Source: Arthrobacter sp. OVS8
Lineage (GTDB): Bacteria; Actinomycetota; Actinomycetes; Actinomycetales; Micrococcaceae
NCBI GenBank assembly: GCA_028370155.1
Contig: CP116670.1
Span: 1,240,001 to 1,304,000 of the forward strand
DNA length: 64,000 nt
Direction: 5' to 3'
In this document: piece after piece, positions 1 to 9,023 of the stretch
Layout: each line of letters starts with the position of its first letter
How positions within the stretch are numbered: the first letter of the stretch is position 1
Made by a program: the position numbers and the translations under genes
The notes under the pieces: model-generated
Database searches by the model: none
What the model was told of the DNA's origin: nothing
The model's input: the letters and a program-made list of their open reading frames with translations, nothing else

Positions 1-1
1 G

Positions 2-841
2 TCAGGTCCCCAGCGGGAGCAACTGTTCAAAGGCCACTGCCTTGTCCCGGAACAGCTCCAGCAGCGCCAGGAAGCGTGCCACGACGACGAGGGTGGATTC
101 GGCGTCGGCGATCAGTGCCCGGAAGGTCAGCGGGCCGGCAAGCTGCAGCCGGTGCCCCAGCAGTTCGGCCTGTTCCTTGACGCTGACGGGGGTGCCGTGC
201 AGGTGGGCAAGGCCCACCTCGGTGGGTGCGGCTTCCTTGGGTTTGAGGGCGGCCTCGGCGAGGGCGGCGAACTGCTGCGGAGTGTGCCGCCACAGGAGTT
301 CCGGCAGAAGAGCCGCGAAGTGGCCTTCCAGCGCGACCTGCCGGGGATACCGGGCGGCCTCAAGCTCGAGGGTGGACCCCATCATGCCTGCCACCTGCTT
401 GAAAGCCTTGTATTGCAGGAGCCGGGCGAAGAGGAGGTCACGGGCCTCCAGCAGGGCGATATCTTCCTCGTCCTCAACCTCGCCGGCCGGCAGCAGCCGG
501 GCTGCCTTGAGGTCCAGCAAGGTGGCGGCAATGACGAGGAATTCGCTGGCCTCATCAAGGGCCCACTCCTCGCCCAGTTTCTGCAGACCCTTGATGTACT
601 TGATGAATTCGTCGGTGACGGTGGACAGCGCCACCTCGGTGATGTCCAGCTGGTGCTTGGAAATGAGGCCGAGCAGGAGGTCGAAGGGGCCGGTGAAGTT
701 GGCAAGCCGGACCTCGAACCCGGGTTTTTCCCGGGCGGCGATGTCTCCGGCTGCGCTGTGGGGATCCCTGTAACCGTCACGGTCCTGACTAGGGCGCGCC
801 GCCGCGCGAAATGAGCTCTTTGGCCAGGTTGCGGTAGGCAT
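2..841 (-). CDS. scpA: Segregation and condensation protein A
   Basis: ScpA is the kleisin subunit that bridges SMC heads in the SMC-ScpA-ScpB condensin and helps compact and segregate the chromosome in the cytoplasm. The 279-residue product has the family's N-terminal signature FEVRLANFTGPFDLLLGLI (about residues 42-60), followed by the helical segments typical of ScpA. The only in-frame start I can find is the ATG at 841. This gives a 53-bp overlap with the end of parA, so the first 35 or so residues may be non-native. The parA-scpA pair is a conserved actinobacterial arrangement; scpB is expected just left of the window. The frame is intact. Family assignment is secure; the start is not. 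Confidence 0.9.
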   Translation of the reverse strand: MPTATWPKSSFRAAARPSQDRDGYRDPHSAAGDIAAREKPGFEVRLANFTGPFDLLLGLISKHQLDITEVALSTVTDEFIKYIKGLQKLGEEWALDEASEFLVIAATLLDLKAARLLPAGEVEDEEDIALLEARDLLFARLLQYKAFKQVAGMMGSTLELEAARYPRQVALEGHFAALLPELLWRHTPQQFAALAEAALKPKEAAPTEVGLAHLHGTPVSVKEQAELLGHRLQLAGPLTFRALIADAESTLVVVARFLALLELFRDKAVAFEQLLPLGT

Positions 842-1700
842 CGGCGCCGATGTGGTTGCCGGCGTAGCTGGTGATGGGCTCGGCCGCGACGGTGGCGTCG
901 GCGAACTTGATGGACCGCTTGATCACGGTCTCGAAGACCTTGTCGCCGAAGGCCTCCACCAGGCGGGAGATCACCTCGCGGCTGTGCAGGGTGCGGGCGT
1001 CGTACATGGTGGCCAGGACGCCGTCGACCTGGAGCCGCGGGTTCAGCCGGTCCTGGACCTTGTCGATGGTCTCCACCAGCAGCGCGACGGCGCGCAGGGC
1101 GAAGAATTCGCAGATGAGCGGGATGATGACGCCGTGGGCGGCGGTCAGCGCGTTGACGGTGAGCAGGCCGAGGGAGGGCTGGCAGTCGATCAGGACGACG
1201 TCGTAATCGTCCTCGACCTTCTTGAGGGCGCGGTCCAGCACCTGCTCGCGGGCTACCTCGTTGACAAGCTGGACTTCCGCGGCGGAGAGGTCGATGTTGG
1301 CCGGGAGCAGGTCCACGTTCTCGACGCCGGTCTTGTGGATGGCGTCACGGATGTCCACCTTGCGGTCCATCAGGACGTTGTAGACCGTGAGGTCCAGTTC
1401 GTGGGGGTTGATGCCGAGGCCTGCGGAGAGGGCGCCCTGCGGGTCGAAATCGACGAGGAGCACCCGGCGGCCGTATTCGGCCAGCGCGGCAGCCAGGTTG
1501 ATGGTGGAGGTGGTTTTACCCACTCCGCCCTTCTGGTTGACCATGGCGATGACCCGCGCGGGGCCGTGGGATGACAGCGGCGCGGGCTCCGGAAAGTCGC
1601 GTTGAGGGCGCCCGGTGGGGCCCATGACGGCGTCTTCCAGATCGAGTTCGGTGCCTTCCAGAGTTGCTGAACCCTGTTCGCTGCTCACGTATCTATCCAC
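789..1700 (-). CDS. parA: ParA/Soj-family chromosome partitioning ATPase
   Basis: This is a deviant Walker-type ATPase of the ParA/MinD group. The P-loop KGGVGKTT lies near residue 57, preceded by IAMVNQ; the Walker A' region VLLVDFDPQGALSAG and the Walker B-like VVLIDCQPSLG follow in order. Its 303 residues are usual for actinobacterial ParA homologues with a roughly 45-residue unstructured N-terminal extension. It lies upstream of and overlaps scpA, so the two are probably co-transcribed. It is the ParA copy linked to scpAB rather than the copy normally found beside parB near the origin, which suggests a role in nucleoid organisation together with condensin. The frame is intact. Confidence 0.92.
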   Translation of the reverse strand: MDRYVSSEQGSATLEGTELDLEDAVMGPTGRPQRDFPEPAPLSSHGPARVIAMVNQKGGVGKTTSTINLAAALAEYGRRVLLVDFDPQGALSAGLGINPHELDLTVYNVLMDRKVDIRDAIHKTGVENVDLLPANIDLSAAEVQLVNEVAREQVLDRALKKVEDDYDVVLIDCQPSLGLLTVNALTAAHGVIIPLICEFFALRAVALLVETIDKVQDRLNPRLQVDGVLATMYDARTLHSREVISRLVEAFGDKVFETVIKRSIKFADATVAAEPITSYAGNHIGADAYRNLAKELISRGGAP

Positions 1701-1760
1701 ACTTTCGATGACGGTGATGGTCGTGCTTGATATTCTGCCTGCGTGATTTCTCTGCCTGCT

Positions 1761-1825
1761 TGATCAGCCTGCTTTTTGATCTGCCTGCATTTTTGATCTG
1801 CTTGCTTTTTCGATCTGCCTGAACG
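1761..1825. repeat. Four 16-17 bp imperfect tandem repeats upstream of parA
   Basis: The unit is approximately GATCTGCCTGCTTTTT, found four times in a row with small changes, and degenerate CTGCCTG copies extend left to about 1737. It lies 60-125 bp upstream of the parA start, in the 1701-1950 gap. A minus-strand reading frame (1685-1912) crosses it and would encode repeated KKQADQ, but it has no homology I recognise and I do not call it a gene. A role in parA expression is possible but unproven. Confidence 0.6.
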
Positions 1826-1950
1826 TCCAGCGCCGATCTTATTCCTCCCAAGGTTACAGCGCCCGACACGGTAATCTGCGGACCTTGACAGCGGCCAATA
1901 TTTGAGCCTCAACCTTCTGGTAGAAGTCGAAGGTTGCCGTCCGGGGACGG

Positions 1951-1985
1951 AAACCGCCCGGACCCTTGGGGGCGTCCGGGCGGTT
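1951..1985 (-). terminator. Hairpin downstream of dctA
   Basis: An 11-bp perfect inverted repeat (AACCGCCCGGA at 1952-1962 and its complement at 1975-1985) with a short loop lies 22 bp past the dctA stop. On the minus strand it is followed by a short TTCC stretch rather than a strong T-run. It would separate dctA from parA. Confidence 0.7.
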
Positions 1986-2006
1986 CTCGTGGGTCGTGCT
2001 GCGAAA

Positions 2007-3374
2007 TCAGGCGTTCGCCAGGACCGGGCGGGCCGGCTCGGTGGTCGCTTCCGGGGCCGCCTCGTGCACGCCGTGTCCGGCGATCATCGTCTGCTCGTCG
2101 AAGGGTTCGCCGCCGGCAAGGACCCGCTCCACGCGTCCGCCGTCGATCTCCTTGACCCAGGTGCCGATCAGCACGGTGGCGACGGCGTTTCCGGTGAAGT
2201 TGGTCAGGGCCCGGGCTTCGGACATAAAGCGGTCGATGCCGACGATCATGCCGACGCCGCCAAGCAGTTCCGGCTTGTGGGCCTGGAGTCCGGCAGCCAG
2301 GGTGGCCAGTCCGGCGCCGGTGACACCGGCAGCGCCCTTGGAGGCAATGATCATGAAGATCAGCAGGGACACCTGGGCGCCGAGGTCCAGCGGGGTGCCC
2401 ATGGCGTTGGCGACGAACAGGGACGCCATGGTCAGGTAGATGGCGGTGCCGTCAAGGTTGAAAGAGTATCCGGTTGGGACCGTGACGCCGACGACCGGCT
2501 TGGACACGCCCAGGTGTTCCATCTTCGCAATCAGGCGCGGCAGGGCGGCTTCGGAGGATGACGTGGAGAAGATCAGCAGGTATTCGCGGCCGAGGTACTT
2601 CATCAGCCGGAAGATGTTGACGCCGGCCACGATCTTGAGCAGACCGCCGAGGATCACCACGATGAACAGGGCGCAGGTGACGTAGAACGCGCCCATCAGG
2701 GTCGCCATGCTGAGGATGGCCTGCATGCCGGTGGCACCGACGACGGCGGCGATCGCGCCGAACGCTCCGACCGGGGCCAGCCACATGATCATGACCAGGA
2801 TGCGGAAGACGAGGGCCTGGCCGTAGCCGACGGCCTTGAGGATCGGAGCGCCCTGTGGTCCCATCTGCTGGAGGGCGAAGCCCACCAGGAGCGCGGCGAG
2901 CAGCGTCGGCAGGACCGGGATGTCGCCGGGGATGATGCCTAGAAGGAAGTCGACGGTGCTGTCCGTGGCGGCCTTCTTGGTCGGATCGTAGGGGGCCAGC
3001 TTGAGGCCCTCACCCGGGTGGATCAGGTTGCCGACTACCAGGCCGATGGCCAGCGCGAAGGTGGACATGACCATGAAGTAGCCCAGCGCCAGCCCGCCGA
3101 CCTTGCCGACGGTGGCCGCCTTGGCGATCGAACCGATGCCCAGCACGATGGTGCAGAAGATGACCGGGCCGATCATCATCTTGATGAGTTTGATGAACCC
3201 GTCACCGAGGGGCTTCAGGGATTTGGCGAACTCGGGGAAGATCAGCCCCACCAGGGCGCCGAGGATGACGGCAGCGATGACCGCGATGTACAGATAATGG
3301 GACTTGTCGAGCCCCTTGCGCTTTTTGACCGGCGCCGCGGCCAGTGCCGCTGACTCTCCTCGTTGAGAGGCCAT
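2007..3374 (-). CDS. dctA: C4-dicarboxylate/cation symporter, DctA (DAACS) family
   Basis: The product is a cytoplasmic-membrane secondary transporter that imports succinate, fumarate, malate or related dicarboxylates with H+ or Na+. It has 455 residues, the normal family length, and eight or so hydrophobic segments starting YIAVIAAVILGALVGLIF. The family signature regions are clear: the serine-rich re-entrant loop FSTSSSEAALPRLI and the motif GYSFNLDGTAIYL. The start at 3374 (MASQRG) is preceded by AAGGAG at good spacing; the frame remains open upstream but without a better site. It is divergent from the two-component genes at 3511-5956, which suggests these control it. The exact substrate cannot be read from the sequence. 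Confidence 0.9.
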   Translation of the reverse strand: MASQRGESAALAAAPVKKRKGLDKSHYLYIAVIAAVILGALVGLIFPEFAKSLKPLGDGFIKLIKMMIGPVIFCTIVLGIGSIAKAATVGKVGGLALGYFMVMSTFALAIGLVVGNLIHPGEGLKLAPYDPTKKAATDSTVDFLLGIIPGDIPVLPTLLAALLVGFALQQMGPQGAPILKAVGYGQALVFRILVMIMWLAPVGAFGAIAAVVGATGMQAILSMATLMGAFYVTCALFIVVILGGLLKIVAGVNIFRLMKYLGREYLLIFSTSSSEAALPRLIAKMEHLGVSKPVVGVTVPTGYSFNLDGTAIYLTMASLFVANAMGTPLDLGAQVSLLIFMIIASKGAAGVTGAGLATLAAGLQAHKPELLGGVGMIVGIDRFMSEARALTNFTGNAVATVLIGTWVKEIDGGRVERVLAGGEPFDEQTMIAGHGVHEAAPEATTEPARPVLANA

Positions 3375-3464
3375 GGTGTTCTCCTTGGATAGGCTGGAAG
3401 TCGGCGGACCAGGCTGTGGGCCCGTCGCGTCCGTTCTGCGTGTTCCACCATCATTGGGGATGGA

Positions 3465-3478
3465 GTGACGCGCATCAC
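3465..3478. promoter_or_regulatory. Possible regulator site between dctA and dctS
   Basis: The near-palindrome GTGACGCGCATCAC (12 of 14 positions symmetrical) sits in the 136-bp divergent gap between dctA and the histidine kinase gene. It is a candidate DctR site by position only. Confidence 0.25.
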
Positions 3479-3510
3479 CCTTGCGTTCATATTGGTCATG
3501 GAAGGTGTTG

Positions 3511-5242
3511 ATGATCCACCGCTGGAGCATCGCCCGACGGCTGTTTGTGGCCCATCTGCTGTTCATGCTGGCCCTGACCGCCGTCGTCGGCACGGCCACG
3601 TTCGTTGATGCCCGCGACCAGGCCTATGACGAGGCCGGCCGGCGGATGGCGGCCGTCGCGACCACCATGGCGGACAACCCGCTCGTGCTGGACGCGGCGG
3701 GCGCCGCGGATCCCACGCCCCTCCTGCAGCCGTACGCCCTGAAGGTCATGGAGGACGCTGACGCTGACTTCATCACGATCATGGCGCCCGACCGCACCCG
3801 GTGGACCCATCCCAAGGACGAGGAACTCGGCAAGCCCTACATCGGGTCCATCGACGCCGCCCTGAACGGCCAGGTCTTCACCGAAATCACGGCCGGAACC
3901 CTTGGCCCCTCCGTCCGCACCATCGCCCCGGTCAAGGACGCGGACGGCACGGTGCGGGCCCTCGTCGCGGCCGGGGTAACGGTCCGCACCGTGGATATCG
4001 CCGTCTCCGGCAGGCTGCCGGCGCTGCTCGCCATCGGGCTGGCCCTGCTCGCGGGCGGATCGGCGGCGTCCTGGCTGCTGGGGCGGTACCTCCGGCAGGT
4101 CACCCGGGGCTGGGGTCCGGAGCAGCTCGCCCAGCTTTTCGCCTACTACGAATCGGTCCTCCACTCGGTCCGCGAAGGCGTCATCCTGATCGATCCCAAG
4201 GGCAAGGTGGTGATGTACAACGACCAGGCCGCCGAACTGCTGGGCCTCGCGCCCCGAACGTCTGACGGCGGAGATTCTGCTGCCGACCGCGACGGCACAG
4301 CGGCCGACGGCGGCGGCAGGAGGCGCCGTCGCTCGCGGACCTCCCGCTGGCCCCCAGCCTCAGGGAACTGTTCGAATCGGGCCGGACCGCCCTCGACGAG
4401 ATCCACCTGACGGGCTCGCGGATCCTGGTGGTGAACCAGGGACCGGCCGTCGGGCCCGGCTCCGCCGCCGGACGGTCCGGCGCGGCCGTCTACGGGACCG
4501 TCGCCACGATCCGCGACCGCACGGAAATCGAGTCACTCGGCAGCGAACTGGAGACCATGCGCACGCTCTCCGATGCCCTGCGCGCCCAGACGCACGAGCA
4601 CGCCAACCGGCTGCATACGATCGTCTCCCTGATGGAACTGGGACGGGGCACGGAAGCCCTGGACTTCGCCACCCAGGACCTTGAGCTCAGCCAGCGACTG
4701 ACCGATGACCTGGTGAGTTCCATCGAGGAGCCTGTGCTGGGCGCCCTCATCATGGGCAAGGCGGCCGAGGCCCACGAGCGGGGCGTCGAGTTGACCCTCA
4801 ACACCGGCGGGAACGGGCAGGGGCCCGCTCCAGTGACCGGGCTGGCGGTGCAGGACCTTGTGGCCATCCTGGGCAACCTTCTGGACAACGCCATCGACGC
4901 CGCGGCCGAGGCACCGGCGCCGCGACTCGTGGAACTCACGGTGCAAGCCTCCCCGGCGCCCTGGAGATCACGGTGGAAGACAGCGGGCCCGGGATCGATC
5001 CGCAGGCCGTGGACGACATCTTCCGGCACGGCTTCAGCACCAAATCGCCGGGGCCGTTCGGGCGGGGCCTGGGCCTGGCCCTGGTCCGCCAGGCGGTGCA
5101 GCGGCTCGGCGGTACCATGACAATCACCAGCCCGGCCGGAGCTCTGTTCCGGGTCACACTGCCAACATCGGCGGCGGCATTAGCGGCGACATCGCCAGCG
5201 GCACCACCGGCGACATCACTGACCACCGAGGGACAGCAATGA
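3511..5242 (+). CDS. dctS: Sensor histidine kinase, DcuS/CitA (DctS) family
   Basis: A membrane sensor kinase for di- or tricarboxylates. In order it shows an N-terminal membrane segment (VAHLLFMLALTAVVGTATF), an extracytoplasmic PAS/sCache domain of about 140 residues, a second membrane segment (LLAIGLALLAGGSAASWLL), a cytoplasmic PAS (EGVILIDPKGKVVMYND), the phosphoacceptor region (AQTHEHANRLHTI) and an ATPase domain (NLLDNAIDAA, EDSGPGI, GRGLGLALV). ATG 3511 is chosen because GGAAGG lies 5 nt upstream. The frame breaks near 4300-4325 and near 4945-4965, and one added base restores it each time. The stop overlaps the start of the response regulator gene (ATGA), so the pair is translationally coupled. 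Divergent dctA is the likely target. Confidence 0.85.
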
Positions 5243-5956
5243 GCGACATCCGTGTACTCGTCGTCGAAGACGAGCCCATCGCCGCGGCAGCCCACGCCGC
5301 CTACATCGGCCGGCTGGAGGGATTCACGCTGGCCGGTTCGGCCCCCGACGGTCAATCCGCGCTCCGGCTGATGACGGACTTCGCGGCGGCGGGCACGCCG
5401 GTGGAGCTTGTGCTGCTGGACATGAACCTGCCGGATCTCCACGGGCTGGACATCGCGCGGCGGATGCGGGCCGCCGGGCTGTTCGCGGACATCATCGCCA
5501 TCACGGCCGTCCGGGAACTGAATATTGTCCGCAGCGCGGTGGCCACCGGCGTGGTCCAGTACCTGATCAAGCCGTTCACCTTCGCCACATTCGCGGACAA
5601 GCTCGCAAGCTACCGGCTCTTCCGGGAGCAGCTGGCCTCCCCGCCGCCGGACAGGCCGGTTCCGGTGCGTCTCAGAGCGATGTGGACCAGGCCTTTGCGA
5701 GCCTGCGGGCGCCCTCCGAGCTGCCGCTGCCCAAGGGGCTGGCCACGTCCACGCTGGACTCGGTGCAGGACTTCATGAAGCAGCAGTCCGGGGCCGTATC
5801 TGCCAGCGAGGTCATGGATGCCTTGGGCATGTCCCGGGTCACCGCCCGGCGCTACCTGGAATACCTCGCCGACGCCGGCACGGTGTCCCGGACGGCACGT
5901 TACGGCGCGCCGGGCGGCCGGAGAACGAATACCGCTGGACCCGGCCGGCGTCGTAA
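5239..5956 (+). CDS. dctR: Response regulator, CitB/DctR family
   Basis: Partner of the kinase just upstream. The receiver domain runs from MSDIRVLVVEDEP with the acidic pair, through the phosphoacceptor aspartate in LVLLDMNLPDLHG, to the conserved lysine in YLIKPFTF. A linker leads to a C-terminal winged-helix-like DNA-binding domain (VSASEVMDALGMSRVTARRY), as in CitB/DcuR regulators. The frame breaks near 5660-5680 and again near 5915, at a run of Gs. With both repaired the protein ends ENEYRWTRPAS at TAA 5954-5956, about 240 residues, the usual length. It probably activates dctA in response to external dicarboxylate. Confidence 0.83.
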
Positions 5957-5982
5957 GCCTTCCGCCCCCGTGCTCGGGTCGA

Positions 5983-6687
5983 TCAATCCAATACCGCGGT
6001 ACCTCCCTGCTCGTAGGTGAGAGGCAGCCGTGAGCCATTTATGACCTTCACGGCATCGTCAACTCGGCCCTTTTCGTTCGCCGACAATGGCCATTTGTCC
6101 TTGGCCACGGTGATCCGAAGTCCGCCGGAGTTCACGTCCGGGCCGACACCCGTAACGATGCCCTGCACGTCTGGACTCTTGAGCAGTTTCCTACCGACGG
6201 CGAACAACTGGGAAATGGAAGCTGCGGTGGCACGGGTGATCACTTGCAGATCGGGAAATCTTGAAGCGACTCTTGCGATGGATTGCTGCACATCTTTGCT
6301 GGGCGATACAACAAAAATCATTGCTCCTTCGTAATGCGAGCACAGCGCGACTCCCGTGGTCTGGTCGTTGTGCTCATCACTGATGGCCTGAAGCTCATTT
6401 CCCAAGGCGGCCACGCGAGGGTCCGCCTCGCCGAACCATATTTGTTGGCCTGACTCGTCACGGGTAATGCAATCGGTTCCGTTTGTATCGCGAATGCTTG
6501 CCGGTGCCGAAGATGGCATATTTTCCGCACTTGACGTCGCTTGCTTTGCCATCGATGCGGGTGGCTCCGTGCCTCCAACCGGGCCACAGCTGACCAGTAG
6601 AGCCGCGAGTATGATCAGCCATGAGATTGCTCTGACATGGCCCAGGCTGGCCCCGGGTGACTCCGGCGAGCGGTTACGGCGTCTCAT
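5983..6687 (-). CDS. Putative lipoprotein of unknown function
   Basis: The 234-residue product starts with a basic stretch (MRRRNRSPE), then a hydrophobic helix ending in a lipobox (ALLVSC, cysteine near residue 34), so it is probably exported and lipid-anchored on the outer face of the membrane. A Ser/Ala/Pro-rich linker follows, then a soluble domain of about 150 residues with two cysteines (TDCITRDE and ALCSHYEG). I recognise no catalytic motif. It is convergent with dctR, whose stop lies 26 bp away, and stands alone. The frame is intact, so it escaped the deletions seen in its neighbours. Confidence 0.72.
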   Translation of the reverse strand: MRRRNRSPESPGASLGHVRAISWLIILAALLVSCGPVGGTEPPASMAKQATSSAENMPSSAPASIRDTNGTDCITRDESGQQIWFGEADPRVAALGNELQAISDEHNDQTTGVALCSHYEGAMIFVVSPSKDVQQSIARVASRFPDLQVITRATAASISQLFAVGRKLLKSPDVQGIVTGVGPDVNSGGLRITVAKDKWPLSANEKGRVDDAVKVINGSRLPLTYEQGGTAVLD

Positions 6688-6869
6688 GGTCGGTCAGTCT
6701 CCTCGTAGGACGTCCCCGCATGCCGATTGCCGGGAATGTATGCGGAGCGTACCGCCGGCCGGCACGCCGAACAAGAGCCCGCGATGCGTCCGGGTCTTAT
6801 CAAGCCCATCACTCCGGAGATGCGAGCTAAGAGCATGGAGGCCAGACGTGAGTTGCATTCCCGGCCCGT

Positions 6870-6926
6870 CGAGTGCGCATTTCGCGGCAATGTTCCACGG
6901 AAACACTGCCGCGAAATGCCTACTCG
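6870..6926. repeat. Intergenic palindrome with CATTTCGCG core
   Basis: Arms 6877-6889 (GCATTTCGCGGCA) and 6907-6919 are perfect 13-bp complements, and the outer blocks CGAGT (6870-6874) and ACTCG (6922-6926) also pair. It lies 8 bp past the prpE stop in the 247-bp gap 6688-6934, which otherwise holds nothing I recognise. It may act as the prpE terminator. A related palindrome lies at 45484-45544. Confidence 0.7.
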
Positions 6927-6934
6927 GCGTCGGG

Positions 6935-8851
6935 CTAGGGCGCGATTGGCTGGCGGGGACTACTGGCGGGGCGCAGGGTCCCGATCAGCTGGTCGATCAC
7001 GCCGGCGTCCTCGATCGTCGAGGGCACCACGTAGTCCTCGCCGTCGGCGATCTGGCGCATGGTCTTGCGCAGGATCTTCCCGGAGCGGGTCTTGGGGAGA
7101 GCCTCCACCACGGTGACGTGCTTGAAATCGGCGACGGCGCCGATGTCGCGCCGGACCAGGGCGATGAGGTCCTTGACCAGGATCTCCTCGGGCACATCCA
7201 CCCCTGACTTGAGCACGACGTAGCCGCTGGGACGCTGGCCCTTCAACGGGTCCGCGAGTCCGATCACGGCGCATTCGGCCACGGCCGGGTGCTGGCCGAT
7301 CACCTGCTCCATGGCGCCGGTGGACAGCCGGTGGCCGGCGACGTTGATGATGTCGTCGGTACGGCCCATCACGAAGAGGTACCCGTCCTCGTCCCGGTAA
7401 CCGGAGTCCCCGGTGGCGTAGTAGCCGTCGAAGGCCTGCAGGTAGGAGGAGATGTAGCGCTCGTCGTTGCCCCAAAGCGTTGTCAGCGTGCCGGGCGGCA
7501 GCGGGACTGCCAGGACGATGTTGCCCTCGGTCCCCGCCTCGACCTCCATACCCGCCCCGTCGACGATGTTCAGTTTGAAGCCGGGCATCGGCACACTGGG
7601 CGAGCCGGCCTTGATGGGCAGGCCGTCCAGCCCGCGGGGTTGGCGCAGATGGCCCAGCCGGTCTCGGTCTGCCACCAGTGGTCCACCACCGGGACGCCCA
7701 GGATCCGCGAGGCCCAGTGGAAGGTGTCGGTGTCCAAGCGTTCGCCGGCGGCAAACAGGGTGCGCAGGCTGGAAATGTCGTACTTTTCGAGCAACGCCGC
7801 CTCGGGGTCGGTCTTCCGGATGGCCCGCAGCGCGGTGGGGGCGGTGAACAGCACGTTGACCTTGTGGTCCTCGATCACCCGCCAGAACGCACCGGCGTCT
7901 GGCGTGCCCACGGGCTTGCCTTCGTAGATGACGGTTGTGGCGCCGGCCAGCAGGGGCCCGTACACGATGTAGGAGTGCCCCACCACCCAGCCGACGTCGG
8001 AGGCAGTCCACATCACGTCGCCGGGCCCGACGTCGTAGATGTTCTCCAGGGTCCAGCTGAGCGCCACGGCGTGGCCGCCGTTGTCCCGCACGACGCCCTT
8101 GGGCGCGCCCGTGGTTCCCGAGGTGTAGAGGATGTACAGCGGATCGGTGGCCTTGACGTCGACCGGGGCGGCGGGCGCGGCGGTGTCCATCTCGGTGTCC
8201 CAGTCCAGCCAGCCGGAGTGGTCGGCCACCGTGGATTCGAAGCCGTCGCGGTCCTTGACCACCACAGGGGTGTCCGGCGCTCCGGCCAGGCGGAGGGCCT
8301 CCTCGACGGCGGGGAGGTACTCGATCCGGCGCGAGGGTTCGATGCCGCCGGACGCCGTGACCACGGCGGCGGGCGCGGCGTCGCGGATACGGGCGGCAAG
8401 TTCCTTGGGAGCGAAGCCGCCGAAGACCACTGAGTGCACGGCGCCGAGCCGGGCCGTGGCGAGCATGGCGATGGCGGCCTCGGGGATCATCGGCATGTAG
8501 ATCACGACGCGGTCGCCCTTGCCCACGCCACGGCTGCGCAGGACGCCGGCAAACCGGGCGACGAGGTCCGTGAGCTCCGCATAGCTGTAGCGCCGCTGCG
8601 TTCCTAGCATGGCGGAGTCATAGATCAGGGCGTCCTGCCAGCCCCGGCCTTCCTCCACATGGCGGTCCAGCGCGTTGTAGGACGTGTTGAGCACGCCGTC
8701 GGGGAACCAGTCGAACAATGGCGCCCTGTTGGAATCCAGAGCACGCTGCGGCGGGGCGGACCATGAGATCTTCCCGGCGGCTTCCAGCCAGAAGGCTTCG
8801 GGCTCCTCCAGGCTGCGAGCGTAGCTGTCCCGGTAGTTCTTGGTAACCATG
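6935..8851 (-). CDS. prpE: Propionyl-CoA synthetase (acyl-CoA synthetase, AMP-forming)
   Basis: It activates propionate to propionyl-CoA through an adenylate, feeding the methylcitrate cycle encoded divergently. The product (about 638 residues) has the N-terminal ACS extension (EEPEAFWLEAAGKISW), the ATP/AMP motif ILYTSGTTGAPKGVV, HWWQTETGW, the hinge region YATGDSGYRDEDGYLFVMGR, and the C-terminal catalytic lysine motif KTRSGKILRKTM. One frame break near 7636 is repaired by one G in GCGGG(G)CTG. Start ATG 8851 (MVTKNYRDSY) matches the family N-terminus. An acetyl- or short-chain acyl-CoA synthetase is possible on sequence alone; the prp neighbours favour propionate. Confidence 0.87.
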
Positions 8852-8920
8852 AAATGAGTCCCGTCCACGACGATGTGATGGAGGTTATGGTAGTCCGCCC
8901 CGGGTCGGCGCACAAGGCTT

Positions 8921-8930
8921 GTGTATACAC
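8921..8930. promoter_or_regulatory. Putative GntR operator, site 1 (GTGTATACAC)
   Basis: A perfect 10-bp palindrome in the divergent prpE-gntR promoter region, 70 bp upstream of prpE. An identical copy lies 63 bp away, centre to centre. FCD-type GntR regulators commonly bind short AT-centred palindromes of this kind, and the regulator gene is adjacent. Confidence 0.65.
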
Positions 8931-8983
8931 AGGAGCGACTCCGGCGGCGTCTTTGGGCCAAATGCTGGGCAATTGTGACATCG

Positions 8984-8993
8984 GTGTATACAC
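8984..8993. promoter_or_regulatory. Putative GntR operator, site 2 (GTGTATACAC)
   Basis: The second identical palindrome, 30 bp upstream of gntR. The 63-bp spacing is about six helical turns, so proteins bound at both sites would sit on the same DNA face. This would allow joint control of prpE and of gntR-prpDBC. Confidence 0.65.
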
Positions 8994-9023
8994 TGGATTC
9001 CGTCAGCCAACGAAGGAGGCAGG

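Noticed and set aside
1685..1912. A 75-codon frame upstream of parA encoding KKQADQ repeats
   Set aside because: It is explained by the tandem repeat, has no recognisable ribosome-binding site or family, and covers the parA promoter region.
3511..5956. The kinase and regulator genes as true pseudogenes
   Set aside because: All breaks are single-base losses like those in essential genes of the window; every domain and catalytic motif is present after repair.
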